A stretch of 64,000 nt of DNA from Oleiphilus sp. GTDB lineage: Bacteria > Pseudomonadota > Gammaproteobacteria > Pseudomonadales > Oleiphilaceae. Below are positions 1 to 8,616 of this stretch, piece by piece. Each line of letters opens with the position of its first letter. The stretch's first letter is position 1. The notes beneath the pieces are model-generated. The model was not told the DNA's origin. It searched no databases and saw nothing but the letters and a program-made list of their open reading frames with translations. Location: positions 20,604 to 84,603 of the forward strand of contig PZPK01000020.1 of NCBI GenBank assembly GCA_006212045.1. Direction: 5' to 3'. Both the position numbers and the translations under genes were made by a program.

Positions 1-6
1 ACTATA

Positions 7-20
7 TTTAGAGAACTAAA
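7..20. promoter_or_regulatory. Inverted repeat upstream of ectA (distal copy)
   Basis: TTTAGAGAACTAAA, with half-sites TTTAG/CTAAA. It can also be read as two 6-bp halves (TTTAGA, ACTAAA) 2 bp apart. The same core (TTTAGnGAACTAA) recurs inverted at 146-160, next to the ectA start, which suggests one protein binding twice. The role as an operator is inferred. Confidence 0.35.
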
Positions 21-103
21 CATTAACAAGTAAAACTACTAACCAATCTCGACTACGGAGCAGTTTTATCGACGCATTAGGTTGATATGCGCGCAAATAG
101 TCT

Positions 104-128
104 CAAACCAGACAAATAAAGTGGTTTG
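104..128. promoter_or_regulatory. Perfect 7-bp inverted repeat CAAACCA/TGGTTTG
   Basis: Arms at 104-110 and 122-128 are separated by 11 bp, about one helical turn plus. It lies between the two TTTAG-type repeats in the ectA upstream region and is unrelated to them in sequence. It could be a second operator or a hairpin. I found no convincing sigma70 hexamer pair in the 179 bases before ectA. Confidence 0.3.
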
Positions 129-143
129 CCTTAGCAGTAAGAT

Positions 144-161
144 TAGTTAGTTCACTAAACT
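144..161. promoter_or_regulatory. Candidate EctR-type operator before ectA
   Basis: TTAGT-TC-ACTAA is a perfect repeat with a 2-bp spacer, extending imperfectly to 8-bp halves (TAGTTAGT, ACTAAACT). As I recall it, the site of the MarR-family repressor EctR1 in methylotrophs has the same architecture, TATTTAGT-GT-ACTATATA. The site ends 18 bases before the ectA ATG, so a bound protein would block transcription start or early elongation. No ectR gene is visible in the window; it could lie just upstream. Confidence 0.45.
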
Positions 162-179
162 TTAGACATAAACAGGAAT

Positions 180-692
180 ATGCAAGCAATTACATTGAAT
201 CACCCCAATAGCCAGGACGGCTATGCCGTGTATCGGCTCATTGAAAGATGCCCTCCTCTAGATACGAACTCAAGCTATTGCAACCTGCTGCAGTGCTCCC
301 ATTTTTCCGACACTTCGGTCGTTGCCAAAATGGCTGACCAGGTCGTGGGGTTCATTTCCGCTTACCTTAAACCGGGCCAGCCGGACACCTTATTTATCTG
401 GCAGGTCGCAGTCGGCAATGAAGCACGCGGAAACGGGCTTGCCAAGGATATGCTGTTAAACCTTCTTGACCGTGATGCCTGTGCTCAGGTGACTCACCTT
501 GAGACCACCGTAACCGCGGACAACGCAGCATCCTGGGCGCTTTTTGAAAGTCTTACCCGGGATCTGGACACGACACTGACACGCAGTGTGCTGTTTGATT
601 CGGAACAGCATTTTGGCGGCCAGCATGCATCCGAATTGCTTGCCCGTATCGGTCCTTTTGAGCATGCATCCAACAGAAAAGACTGCGCTTAA
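180..692 (+). CDS. ectA: L-2,4-diaminobutyrate N-acetyltransferase
   Basis: Second step of ectoine synthesis: acetylates L-2,4-diaminobutyrate on its gamma-amino group using acetyl-CoA, in the cytoplasm. The 170 residues form a single GNAT domain. The family signature CPPLDTNSSYCNLLQCSHF (24-42) and the acetyl-CoA loop RGNGLA (83-88) are present. Length and N-terminus fit known EctA proteins, which supports this ATG, although the AGGA in front ends only 2 bases before the start, unusually close. First gene of the operon, 65 bases before ectB. Confidence 0.97.
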   Translation: MQAITLNHPNSQDGYAVYRLIERCPPLDTNSSYCNLLQCSHFSDTSVVAKMADQVVGFISAYLKPGQPDTLFIWQVAVGNEARGNGLAKDMLLNLLDRDACAQVTHLETTVTADNAASWALFESLTRDLDTTLTRSVLFDSEQHFGGQHASELLARIGPFEHASNRKDCA

Positions 693-757
693 ACAGAGCT
701 GACCAACTTTAAAACACTTTATCTATTGCTATTGATCATCCCCTACTGGAGGGCACC

Positions 758-2065
758 ATGAAGATTTTTGATGAAATCGAATCCGAAGTACAAAGTTACG
801 CGCGCGCATTTCCCCGCGTATTCAACCGGGCCAAAATGGAATACCTGTATGACGAAGACGGCACCGAATATCTGGATTTCCTGGCAGGCGCTGGCACGCT
901 CAATTACGGCCACAACAACGATATTTTCAAGCCTTATCTGCTGGATTACATCCAGAATGACGGCATCACCCATGGACTGGATCTCCACACCAAAGCCAAG
1001 GCCGAGTTTCTGGAAAGCTTCAATGAGAAGATCCTGAAACCTCGCAAGCTGGACTATGTGGTGCAGTTTACAGGCCCAACCGGCACCAACGCGGTTGAGG
1101 CAGCACTGAAGCTGGCGCGCAACGTCACAGGCCGCGAAAACGTCATATCATTCACCAATGGCTTTCATGGCGTCAGTATGGGTTCACTGGCTGTTACCGG
1201 CAACTCTCACCACCGTGGCGCAGCCGGCGTCAGCCTGAGCGGCACCAGTCGTATGCCCTACGATGGCTACCTGGGTGATGCACTCGACACCACAGAATAT
1301 CTGGACAAGGTTCTATGTGATTCCAGCAGTGGCATCGATCACCCTGCCGCAGTTATCGTCGAAACGGTTCAGGGCGAAGGCGGCATCAACGCTGCAAGCT
1401 TTGAGTGGCTGCGCAATCTGGAGAAAGTCTGTCGCAAGCACGATATTCTGCTGATCGTTGATGATATTCAGGCCGGTTGTGGCCGCACAGGTACATTTTT
1501 CAGCTTTGAAGAAGCCGGGATCAAACCTGACATTGTCACACTTTCCAAATCCCTGGGTGGCTATGGTCTGCCCTTCGCAGTCGTACTGTTCCATCCTGAA
1601 CTGGATCAATGGAAACCCGGCGAGCACAACGGAACGTTCCGGGGCAACAACTTTGCTTTCGTGACAGCCAAGGCAGCCATCGACCATTACTGGTCGGATG
1701 ATGCATTTTCAAACGATATCAAGGCCAAGGGCGCATACGTCACCAAACGTCTGGACGCCATCGTCGAGGAATACGGTGAGGGCAACTTCAACACCTGTGG
1801 CCGCGGCATGTTCCAGGGCATTAACTGTGTCAATGGTGAGCTGGCTTCCAAAATCACCAAGAGCGCGTTCCAGAAAGGTCTGATTATTGAAACAAGTGGC
1901 GCCGACGACCAGGTCGTCAAGTTCCTGTGCCCTTTGGTGATCAGTCAGGAGAACCTGAAAAAAGGGATCGATATCGTGGAAGACACGATCCGGGAGATTT
2001 GCGCCAAAATTGACGAGATGCCGGAAGACAATTGCTACTTTGACGATGTCAGAATGGCGAGCTAA
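758..2065 (+). CDS. ectB: Diaminobutyrate--2-oxoglutarate aminotransferase
   Basis: First step of ectoine synthesis: a PLP-dependent transaminase converting aspartate-semialdehyde and glutamate to L-2,4-diaminobutyrate and 2-oxoglutarate. The 435 residues are a class-III aminotransferase fold. The PLP aspartate region [11 protein letters not shown] (235-245) is followed by the Schiff-base lysine K264 in [11 protein letters not shown] good Shine-Dalgarno (GGAGGG) precedes the ATG. An 81-base spacer with a small GC hairpin separates it from ectC. Confidence 0.97.
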   Translation: MKIFDEIESEVQSYARAFPRVFNRAKMEYLYDEDGTEYLDFLAGAGTLNYGHNNDIFKPYLLDYIQNDGITHGLDLHTKAKAEFLESFNEKILKPRKLDYVVQFTGPTGTNAVEAALKLARNVTGRENVISFTNGFHGVSMGSLAVTGNSHHRGAAGVSLSGTSRMPYDGYLGDALDTTEYLDKVLCDSSSGIDHPAAVIVETVQGEGGINAASFEWLRNLEKVCRKHDILLIVDDIQAGCGRTGTFFSFEEAGIKPDIVTLSKSLGGYGLPFAVVLFHPELDQWKPGEHNGTFRGNNFAFVTAKAAIDHYWSDDAFSNDIKAKGAYVTKRLDAIVEEYGEGNFNTCGRGMFQGINCVNGELASKITKSAFQKGLIIETSGADDQVVKFLCPLVISQENLKKGIDIVEDTIREICAKIDEMPEDNCYFDDVRMAS

Positions 2066-2077
2066 CAAGGCTCTGGC

Positions 2078-2097
2078 GCCCGGCATGGACCGGGCTT
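2078..2097 (+). promoter_or_regulatory. Hairpin between ectB and ectC
   Basis: GCCCGG (2078-2083) pairs with CCGGGC (2090-2095) around CATGGA, followed by only three T. It is too weak for an efficient terminator. It may be a partial attenuator or mRNA-stability element setting ectC levels relative to ectAB. The function is inferred. Confidence 0.35.
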
Positions 2098-2146
2098 TCA
2101 GCCAATATCAATCAATATCCCAACAGATCAGTAAACGAGAGGAAGT

Positions 2147-2545
2147 ATGATCGTACGTCAACTGCAAGACGCCCAAAAAGAAGGGCGCCGTATTGTATCC
2201 CCCGATGGCAACTGGGAAAGCACGCGCCTGCTTTTAAAAGATGATGGCATGGGCTTTTCCTTTCATATCACCACCATCTACAAGGATGCGGACTTTCGCA
2301 TGCATTACCAGAACCATCTCGAGTCTGTGTACTGCATATCCGGGAAAGGCGAAATTGAAAACCTGAACGATGGCAAAGTGCACCCTATCAGCGCAGGTAC
2401 CATTTACCTCCTGGACAAGCACGACCCGCACATCCTGCGCGCGCAGGAAGAAATGACCATGGCTTGTGTCTTCAATCCGCCGCTGAACGGCAAGGAAGTG
2501 CACAACAAGGAAGGTGCATACGAGCTTGAAGCGGAGACGATTTAA
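2147..2545 (+). CDS. ectC: L-ectoine synthase
   Basis: Last step: cyclises N-gamma-acetyl-diaminobutyrate to ectoine with loss of water. A 132-residue single-domain cupin of normal family length. E59, Y87 and H95 occur with the spacing of the iron-binding Glu/Tyr/His triad described for EctC (57/85/93 in the Paenibacillus enzyme, recalled from memory). GAGGA lies just before the ATG. No ectD hydroxylase follows, so the pathway here appears to end at ectoine. Confidence 0.97.
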   Translation: MIVRQLQDAQKEGRRIVSPDGNWESTRLLLKDDGMGFSFHITTIYKDADFRMHYQNHLESVYCISGKGEIENLNDGKVHPISAGTIYLLDKHDPHILRAQEEMTMACVFNPPLNGKEVHNKEGAYELEAETI

Positions 2546-2580
2546 TCAACCTCGCACTGCAACTACCTTTACCCCGAAGC

Positions 2581-2931
2581 ATGACAGATAAAGAACGGGA
2601 AGAGCTTAAATCCATCATTCTGCAACGCATCGAATTCCTGCTGGTGCTGATTGATTCGAACGCCTGTGGCAATGCCCACCCGGTACTCGACAATCAGGTG
2701 CCGGTCAATATGTTTGATGCCGGCACACGCGGTCCGAAAAGCAGCGTGATAGATCAGAGTGAGATTGAGCTGACACAACTGACGCGCACCCTGACCTGGC
2801 TGGAGTCCGCCCATGTCGGGCTTTGTGAGCGATGCAAACAGGCCGTGTCCTTCGAACGCATGAAAAGCAATCCGGTTTCACGACTTTGTGACACCTGTAC
2901 GGAACAACAACTTGGAGACCTAAATGATTAA
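2581..2931 (+). CDS. DksA/TraR-like zinc-finger protein inside the ectoine operon
   Basis: 116 residues: a helical N-terminal part, then a four-cysteine finger C82-x2-C85-x17-C103-x2-C106, exactly the DksA/TraR spacing. ERMKSNPVSRLC also resembles the DksA finger. DksA-type proteins bind the RNA polymerase secondary channel and modulate stress promoters with ppGpp. I do not see the DxxDxA coiled-coil tip that DksA needs for activity, and the protein is shorter than DksA (about 150) but longer than TraR (about 73). It starts 35 bases after ectC and overlaps ask_ect by 8 bases, so it belongs to the operon. Its exact role is unknown; it could tune the operon or be a zinc-binding accessory protein. 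Confidence 0.85.
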   Translation: MTDKEREELKSIILQRIEFLLVLIDSNACGNAHPVLDNQVPVNMFDAGTRGPKSSVIDQSEIELTQLTRTLTWLESAHVGLCERCKQAVSFERMKSNPVSRLCDTCTEQQLGDLND

Positions 2932-4366
2932 TCATACCGTCGAGAAAATAGGTGGCACATCCATGAGCCACTATGAAGCGGTGCGAGACAATATCATCCT
3001 CAAGCCTCAAGGCAGAGACGACAAATACCACCGCGTTTTTGTGGTATCCGCTTATGGCGGCATCACGGACTTGCTTCTGGAGCATAAAAAATCGGGCGAA
3101 CCCGGCATATTTTCCCTGTTTTCGGACAACATTGATGACGATAGCTGGCGCGATATGCTGACCCTCGTGCAGGAAAAAATGTTCGAGATCAACCGATCCC
3201 TGTTTGTTGATGGTCCTCTTCTTGAAGATGCCAATCAGTTCATACGCGACCGCCTAGAAGGTGCCGCCAACTGTCTCAGTGATCTTCAGAGCTTGTGCCG
3301 CCATGGCCACTTCTCGCTCAGCAGCCACCTGAACTCTGTACGGGAAATGCTCGCCTGTATTGGCGAAGCGCACAGTGCCCGTAATACCGCCAAGTTACTG
3401 AAACGCGACGGCATCAATGCCCGCTTTGTAGACCTGACGGCCTGGCGCAGCCAGGAAGTATTGCCGCTGGACACCCGCATCGAACAGGCCTTTGCAGACA
3501 TTGACCTGAGCAGGGAGATCCCGATCGTTACCGGTTATGCGCATAGCGAAAACGGCCTCATGAGCAGTTTTGATCGCGGTTACAGCGAAATGACTTTCAG
3601 TCGTATTGCCGTGCTGACCGAAGCCAGCGAAGCGATTATCCATAAAGAGTTTCATTTGAGCAGTGCCGATCCGCGCCTGGTCGGCGAAGAGCGTGTGGTG
3701 CCCATTGGGCGCACCAACTATGATGTAGCCGACCAACTCGCCAACCTCGGTATGGAAGCGATCCACCCGAAAGCAGCGAAAGGGCTGCGCCAGAACGAAA
3801 TACCACTGCGTGTGCGCAACACCTTCGAACCGGAACACCTGGGCACGCTGATAACCGGCGACTATGTCAGTGACGAACCCTGTGTTGAAATTATTGCCGG
3901 ACGCAAGGGCATCTATGCCATCGAGCTATGGGATCAGGACATGTCGGGCAAGATTACCGAAGTCGATCATGCCATCACCAGCCTGCTGCAACGCTACAAG
4001 GTCAACTTCGTGGCGAAAGATGTCAATGCCAACACGATCACGCATTACTTGAGCACCAACCTGAAAACCCTGAAGCGCTTGCTGGTCAATCTGAAAGAAG
4101 CCTTCCCCGATGCAGAGGCCTCCTATCGCAAGGTAGCGATTGTTTCTGCAATTGGCAGTGACATGCAAGTACCGGGTATACTCGCAAAAACCGTCGGGGC
4201 GCTCGCGAATGCCAACATCAGCGTATTGGCCATTCACCAGTCAATGCGTCAGGTCGACATGCAGTTTATCGTAGAAGAAGAGGACTACACCTTGGCCGTA
4301 CAAAGCCTGCACCAGTGTCTGGTCGAAGTGCACGACCATGGGCGAGCAATATGTCTCGCATCCTGA
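2924..4366 (+). CDS. ask: Ectoine-operon aspartate kinase
   Basis: Phosphorylates L-aspartate to feed aspartate-semialdehyde into ectoine synthesis. The 480 residues begin with the kinase motif KIGGTS (from K8), continue through a long amino-acid kinase domain and end in tandem ACT domains (about 320-480). Such operon-linked Ask_Ect enzymes are known to be less feedback-inhibited than the lysine/threonine pathway enzymes; that property is assumed here. The start has GGAG 7 bases upstream and overlaps the zinc-finger gene by 8 bases, which implies translational coupling. Confidence 0.95.
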   Translation: MINHTVEKIGGTSMSHYEAVRDNIILKPQGRDDKYHRVFVVSAYGGITDLLLEHKKSGEPGIFSLFSDNIDDDSWRDMLTLVQEKMFEINRSLFVDGPLLEDANQFIRDRLEGAANCLSDLQSLCRHGHFSLSSHLNSVREMLACIGEAHSARNTAKLLKRDGINARFVDLTAWRSQEVLPLDTRIEQAFADIDLSREIPIVTGYAHSENGLMSSFDRGYSEMTFSRIAVLTEASEAIIHKEFHLSSADPRLVGEERVVPIGRTNYDVADQLANLGMEAIHPKAAKGLRQNEIPLRVRNTFEPEHLGTLITGDYVSDEPCVEIIAGRKGIYAIELWDQDMSGKITEVDHAITSLLQRYKVNFVAKDVNANTITHYLSTNLKTLKRLLVNLKEAFPDAEASYRKVAIVSAIGSDMQVPGILAKTVGALANANISVLAIHQSMRQVDMQFIVEEEDYTLAVQSLHQCLVEVHDHGRAICLAS

Positions 4367-5256
4367 GCTTAAGCGTCTTGCTCCCCATCCTGCTATGGGG
4401 GGCCGGCGTGCATGCAGCCGATCAGGAAACTCAGGACAAACATTTCGAGGAAAAGATCGAAACCCTCAAAAAACCGATGTTCACGCCTTTTGTTGAGCTC
4501 TATGTGCTCGAGGAAATGAAAAAGCTGAGGATCGATCTGGCCGACCAAAAGCATGAACTGATGCAACAGGTGCTGGACCGGGAACACAAAGCCGTAGATA
4601 GAGCCGTTGCCTATGCCACTGACACTATCACTTATTTTTTCTATCTGATCGCCGGCGCCACATCCATATTGCTGCTGGTGGGCTGGAACTCTCTGCGGGA
4701 AATACGTGAAAGAATGCATTCTTTGGCCGACGAAGAAGTGTCCAAGCTGGTCGATGAATATGAAAAACGTTTGCAGAACATCGAGCAGCAGCTAAGCCAG
4801 AAAACACGGCATATTCAGGAAAACAAGGAAGAAATAGAACTGACCCAGGACATTCAGTCACTATGGTTAAGAGCCGGGCAGGAAACAAATCCGGCCACCA
4901 AGATCGAGATATATGACGAGATACTCAAACTGAAGCCTGACGATTGTGAGGCGCTCACCTACAAGGCAGATGCGGTACTGGAACTCGATGAACCTCAATG
5001 GGCCAGTAACCTGTGCCATCAGGCCCTTGCAATCGACCCGTCCAACTGCCACGCATTCTTCCAGTTGGGCTGTGCCTACACCACCCTGCACCTTTTTGAG
5101 GATGCGGTGCACTATCTTTCCAAAGCGCTTGAGCACAAGGAAAGCTATCGCGACAGTATTCGACAGGATAAGGCACTAATTCCATTGCATGATTATGCGC
5201 CCTATCAAGCCCTGATCTCCGGCTTCGATGATGCGCCCGCTGCGACGGAAAGCTAA
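4351..5256 (+). CDS. Membrane-anchored coiled-coil/TPR protein, last gene of ectoine operon
   Basis: 301 residues from this ATG, which overlaps the ask stop by 16 bases. A longer reading from 4315 exists, but this start gives a clean signal peptide (1-22, cleavage after GVHA). Next come a helical region (25-90), one transmembrane segment (about 93-112), a coiled coil (115-165) and TPR-like helices (171-262). The mature N-terminal part would be periplasmic and the TPR part cytoplasmic. I do not recognise a named family. Position implies co-expression with ectoine genes; a scaffold or osmotic-signalling role is speculation. Confidence 0.8.
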   Translation: MSRILSLSVLLPILLWGAGVHAADQETQDKHFEEKIETLKKPMFTPFVELYVLEEMKKLRIDLADQKHELMQQVLDREHKAVDRAVAYATDTITYFFYLIAGATSILLLVGWNSLREIRERMHSLADEEVSKLVDEYEKRLQNIEQQLSQKTRHIQENKEEIELTQDIQSLWLRAGQETNPATKIEIYDEILKLKPDDCEALTYKADAVLELDEPQWASNLCHQALAIDPSNCHAFFQLGCAYTTLHLFEDAVHYLSKALEHKESYRDSIRQDKALIPLHDYAPYQALISGFDDAPAATES

Positions 5257-6236
5257 CGAATCTGTCGGCAAACAGACGGGCTTATTCCAAAATGCTTTTG
5301 AAATGCGGTTCGAAAAGCAGGAACGGAACGATAACCCAGCTCTCGTGCCGCCTGATCAACCGAAAACTGTGTCAGCAAATAATCACGCGCAAACTCCATA
5401 CGCATTCTTTCAAAATAGCGCGCCGGAGAAATTCGGTGTCGAGCCGTAAACCTGCGCTGAAAACTGCGCTCGGACATGGGCAAATAAGCAGCCATTTCCG
5501 ATACCCTAACCGGACGCCTAAGCTGCGTCTTTAGCCAATTTATCAATCCTGCAAAATCGTCATCCTGCTTTCCCCCTAAATCCAGTAACTGACTGAACTG
5601 GGATTGTTTTCCTGGCCTGTGCGCGTAAACCACCAGATTTTTTGCAACGTCCTTCATCAGCTTCTCGCCATGATCCCGGCGTAATATTTCGAGCGCCATG
5701 TCGATTCCGGTTGTCACGCCTGCCGATGTCCAGCAACACCCGTCAACGTGGTACAGCGCATCGTTCAGCACATTGATATCCTTACCAAGCTGACTTAGAG
5801 ATTCACATCCTGCCCAATGCGTAGTAACCGTCATACCACGCAACAAATTTGCAGCTTGCAAAAGGAATGCCCCACTACAAACAGAACCATAACGCTCGCA
5901 GTTCCCGGACTCGCTCGCGAGCCACCCCGTCAGTATTTTATTCGCCATTGCTTGTTGCAGCGGTTTGGCTTGCGCTCCAACCACCAGTAAGGTCGTGCGT
6001 GGTGAAACGTTGGAATCCCCGCACGGGTTGCTCATGATGGTCAGACCGGATTCCGCCGTGACCAATCCACCTTCTACAGACACACATTGCTGATGGTAGA
6101 GAGTCCTTTTCGACAACGAATTCGCCGCTGAAAACACCGACATCGGACCACTCAAGTCCAACAATTCAAAGCCAGGATAGATTGCAAACAAGACCGAACG
6201 TTCATGCATTGGCGTAATATAGGTGTTTTTTGTCAT
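5253..6236 (-). CDS. GlxA-family transcriptional regulator (DJ-1/PfpI plus AraC HTH)
   Basis: 327 residues: an N-terminal DJ-1/PfpI-like ligand domain (about 12-190, nucleophile-elbow Cys120 in SVCSGAF) and a C-terminal AraC-type double helix-turn-helix (about 225-325). Such regulators usually activate catabolic genes for amino-acid-like or amine compounds (ArgR/CdhR/GlxA types). It is divergent from the DJ-1/PfpI gene at 6309 with a 72-base shared promoter region, so that gene is a likely target. It meets the TPR gene tail to tail with a 4-base overlap. An internal start at Met10 is possible. Confidence 0.92.
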   Translation of the reverse strand: MTKNTYITPMHERSVLFAIYPGFELLDLSGPMSVFSAANSLSKRTLYHQQCVSVEGGLVTAESGLTIMSNPCGDSNVSPRTTLLVVGAQAKPLQQAMANKILTGWLASESGNCERYGSVCSGAFLLQAANLLRGMTVTTHWAGCESLSQLGKDINVLNDALYHVDGCCWTSAGVTTGIDMALEILRRDHGEKLMKDVAKNLVVYAHRPGKQSQFSQLLDLGGKQDDDFAGLINWLKTQLRRPVRVSEMAAYLPMSERSFQRRFTARHRISPARYFERMRMEFARDYLLTQFSVDQAARELGYRSVPAFRTAFQKHFGISPSVCRQIR

Positions 6237-6308
6237 TTACGCCAATTATCTGAGGGATATACTACTCGCTATGAAATGCCTTTTTGATTCAATAAAAGGA
6301 GTACCGAA

Positions 6309-7028
6309 ATGCAAATTGCTATTGTCGTATATCCCGGAATGACCGCGCTCGACGCCATAGGGCCCTACGAAGTACTGCGTGCTATGCCTGATGCCGAGAT
6401 TCGTTTCGTCAGTGACGAGATTGGTCCAATCGTTACTGATAGTGGCGTACTGGTGATCGGAGCCACTCACACTTATGAAGAAACGCCTGCCCCGAACATT
6501 ATGCTTGTGCCTGGCTCAACGGCTGACACCACAACAGCGATGGCAAACATCAAACTGATCACATGGCTTCAGCAAGCACACAAGACCAGCACATTAACTT
6601 TATCCGTGTGCTCAGGTTCACTGGTACTGGCAGCTGCCGGATTGCTCGATGGCCACCCGGCAACATCCCACTGGCTTGCACAGCCTTTACTTAAACAATT
6701 TGGAGCAACCCCCAAGAAGCAGGAACGCATCGTGGAGTCCGGCAAGATTATTACAGCAGCGGGTGTTTCTGCCGGCATCGACTTGGCACTGTTCATTGCA
6801 CAACGCTTGCACGGTAAAGAATTAGCTGAAAAAATTCAGTTACTTATCGAATACGACCCAATGCCACCGGTCAATTCGAGCCATCCCAGCAAAGCAACGA
6901 AAGCCGTTTATGAAATTGCGCGCAAGGAAATGCTACTTGCCGCCCAAAACCGACGCAATGCTATTTCTATCCCATTAATTCTATGGCGAAGCACTCTCAA
7001 AAAAGTACGGCGGCGTTTATCCGCTTGA
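6309..7028 (+). CDS. DJ-1/PfpI family protein, isonitrile hydratase-like
   Basis: 239 residues of the glutamine-amidotransferase-like fold with nucleophile Cys101 in SVCSGSLVLAAAGLL, the arrangement of isonitrile hydratase (InhA), which hydrates isonitriles to N-substituted formamides. GVSAGIDLAL near 150 is also typical. The last 40 residues are basic and look like an extension. AAAGGAG precedes the ATG. The substrate cannot be fixed from sequence, as close relatives include cyclohexyl-isocyanide hydratases and uncharacterised PfpI proteins. Probably controlled by the divergent GlxA-type regulator. Confidence 0.88.
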   Translation: MQIAIVVYPGMTALDAIGPYEVLRAMPDAEIRFVSDEIGPIVTDSGVLVIGATHTYEETPAPNIMLVPGSTADTTTAMANIKLITWLQQAHKTSTLTLSVCSGSLVLAAAGLLDGHPATSHWLAQPLLKQFGATPKKQERIVESGKIITAAGVSAGIDLALFIAQRLHGKELAEKIQLLIEYDPMPPVNSSHPSKATKAVYEIARKEMLLAAQNRRNAISIPLILWRSTLKKVRRRLSA

Positions 7029-7276
7029 CCAATAAAAAGAGGGAACTGCCAAAAAAACATCATTAAACGCAGTCCTCCATCCACCCAAAACATGACATTA
7101 GTTCACATTTTTCATCTTTTGCCGCCTTCGGCATGACGGATTGATTCATTACGCTCACAATCCGAATCATTCTGCACTCCTAATTCGGCCTTCGCCTCAC
7201 TAACCTCCGGCAATGGCTGACTTCGCTGTTTTGTTTGCCATGATGAACGTCAAACTAACACTTTAGGGTGAAAACA

Positions 7277-8590
7277 ATGATAAAAGCAGATTCATTATCC
7301 AGACGCCTGCTTCTCTCGGCAGCAGGTTTATCGCTTGCCGCCGGTTTAAGTAGTGGCGTGCACGCAGTCGGCATCGAGGATGTCGTCGATGGCGGCAATA
7401 ACTTTGCCTGGCAGAAAGTAGAGATCCCAGGGACCAAATGCAGCGACGGTTCCCAATACAAATTTTGGGTACACGACAATCCGAATTCCAACAATATCGT
7501 CCTGATGTATGAAGGCGGCGGTGCCTGCTGGGACTACGAGAGCTGCAGCGGCGCGCTGGGCATCCTGGGCGCCGCCAACCCCAATGGGCTGGCAGATAGC
7601 TACATCACCGAAACCAAGGCCAAATTTGTAGCGCCGGTGATGAACGGCAACGACCCCGGCCTACCCTTCCGCTCCAAGGAAAACCTAGTGACCAATGGTT
7701 GGGATGCGGTCTATATTCCCTATTGCACCGGTGATGTTCACGTTGGTAATAATGTTGCCACCTATACCGATCCGACCGGCGTCAACCCGCCGCTCAACTT
7801 CTATCATTACGGCTTCCATAACTCGCAGCAGACACTGCAACATCTTGCGGGCGTGTTCCCGAACATCAATAAAATGATGATCACAGGATTCAGTGCCGGT
7901 GGTGTTGCTTCTTCTGCCATCTATAACGAGGCGCGCACGACGCTGAACCCGACCAAAGGTTATATGCTGAATGATTCCGGCCCGCTGTTCCCTGCTCCGG
8001 ACGCCAGCTACAATTCGCGCCAGCTGCATGACACCATCAAGCTTGCCTGGGATCTGGATACGGTCTTTGACCAGCTACCTCCCGGTTTCGATGCCAATGA
8101 TGTCGGCACCATCAACCCGATGCTGGCCAACGAATTCCCTCAGGACCAGTTCGCGTATACCGGCTACAGTACGGACTATAACTTCTCGCGTTTTTCCTAC
8201 GAGCGGTTTTTTCCCGGTCTGGATCAGGCGGGTATACTGGCCAAGTGGCAAGCGGATCAGGACAATCTGGTTGCGCAGATGAACCAGCTCAGCAATTACA
8301 GCTATCACATCCCGTGGCACCGTCCAATCAACGACAGCCACTGCTCCACGATCATCACATTCCTCGGGTCGCATGCATGCCCCAGCATTCGCAAGAAACG
8401 CTGGTATGAAGCCTTTCAATGGCCTTGGTCACAGTCCTGGAAATGCCCGGGTACTATGACTGGAATGGCGAGCTTCCTGTCTCAGTGGGTGAATGGTTCT
8501 CGCCTGAGATTGAAAGAGCCGCCAAACAACTACAATCTTGAAGATCCGGGTATGGAAATCTACGGCCCGATTATTGATGGCGCAATCTAG
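7277..8590 (+). CDS. Exported pectinacetylesterase/Notum-family hydrolase
   Basis: 437 residues from ATG 7277, which has AGGGTG 6 bases upstream; GTG at 7268 would add three residues. The N-terminus is a signal peptide with a twin-arginine-like SRR and cleavage near VHA. Family marks are YEGGGACWDYESC (oxyanion region), VYIPYCTGDVHVGN, and the nucleophile Ser206 in GFSAGG; DSHCS downstream may hold the catalytic His. Plant members deacetylate pectin and animal Notum removes a fatty acyl group. Bacterial substrates are mostly unknown, so this is an ester hydrolase of unknown substrate. Cysteine-rich, consistent with export. Followed after 94 bases by an anchored helical protein. Confidence 0.85.
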   Translation: MIKADSLSRRLLLSAAGLSLAAGLSSGVHAVGIEDVVDGGNNFAWQKVEIPGTKCSDGSQYKFWVHDNPNSNNIVLMYEGGGACWDYESCSGALGILGAANPNGLADSYITETKAKFVAPVMNGNDPGLPFRSKENLVTNGWDAVYIPYCTGDVHVGNNVATYTDPTGVNPPLNFYHYGFHNSQQTLQHLAGVFPNINKMMITGFSAGGVASSAIYNEARTTLNPTKGYMLNDSGPLFPAPDASYNSRQLHDTIKLAWDLDTVFDQLPPGFDANDVGTINPMLANEFPQDQFAYTGYSTDYNFSRFSYERFFPGLDQAGILAKWQADQDNLVAQMNQLSNYSYHIPWHRPINDSHCSTIITFLGSHACPSIRKKRWYEAFQWPWSQSWKCPGTMTGMASFLSQWVNGSRLRLKEPPNNYNLEDPGMEIYGPIIDGAI

Positions 8591-8616
8591 AGCAAGTGTC
8601 TCAATGATCTGAACTG

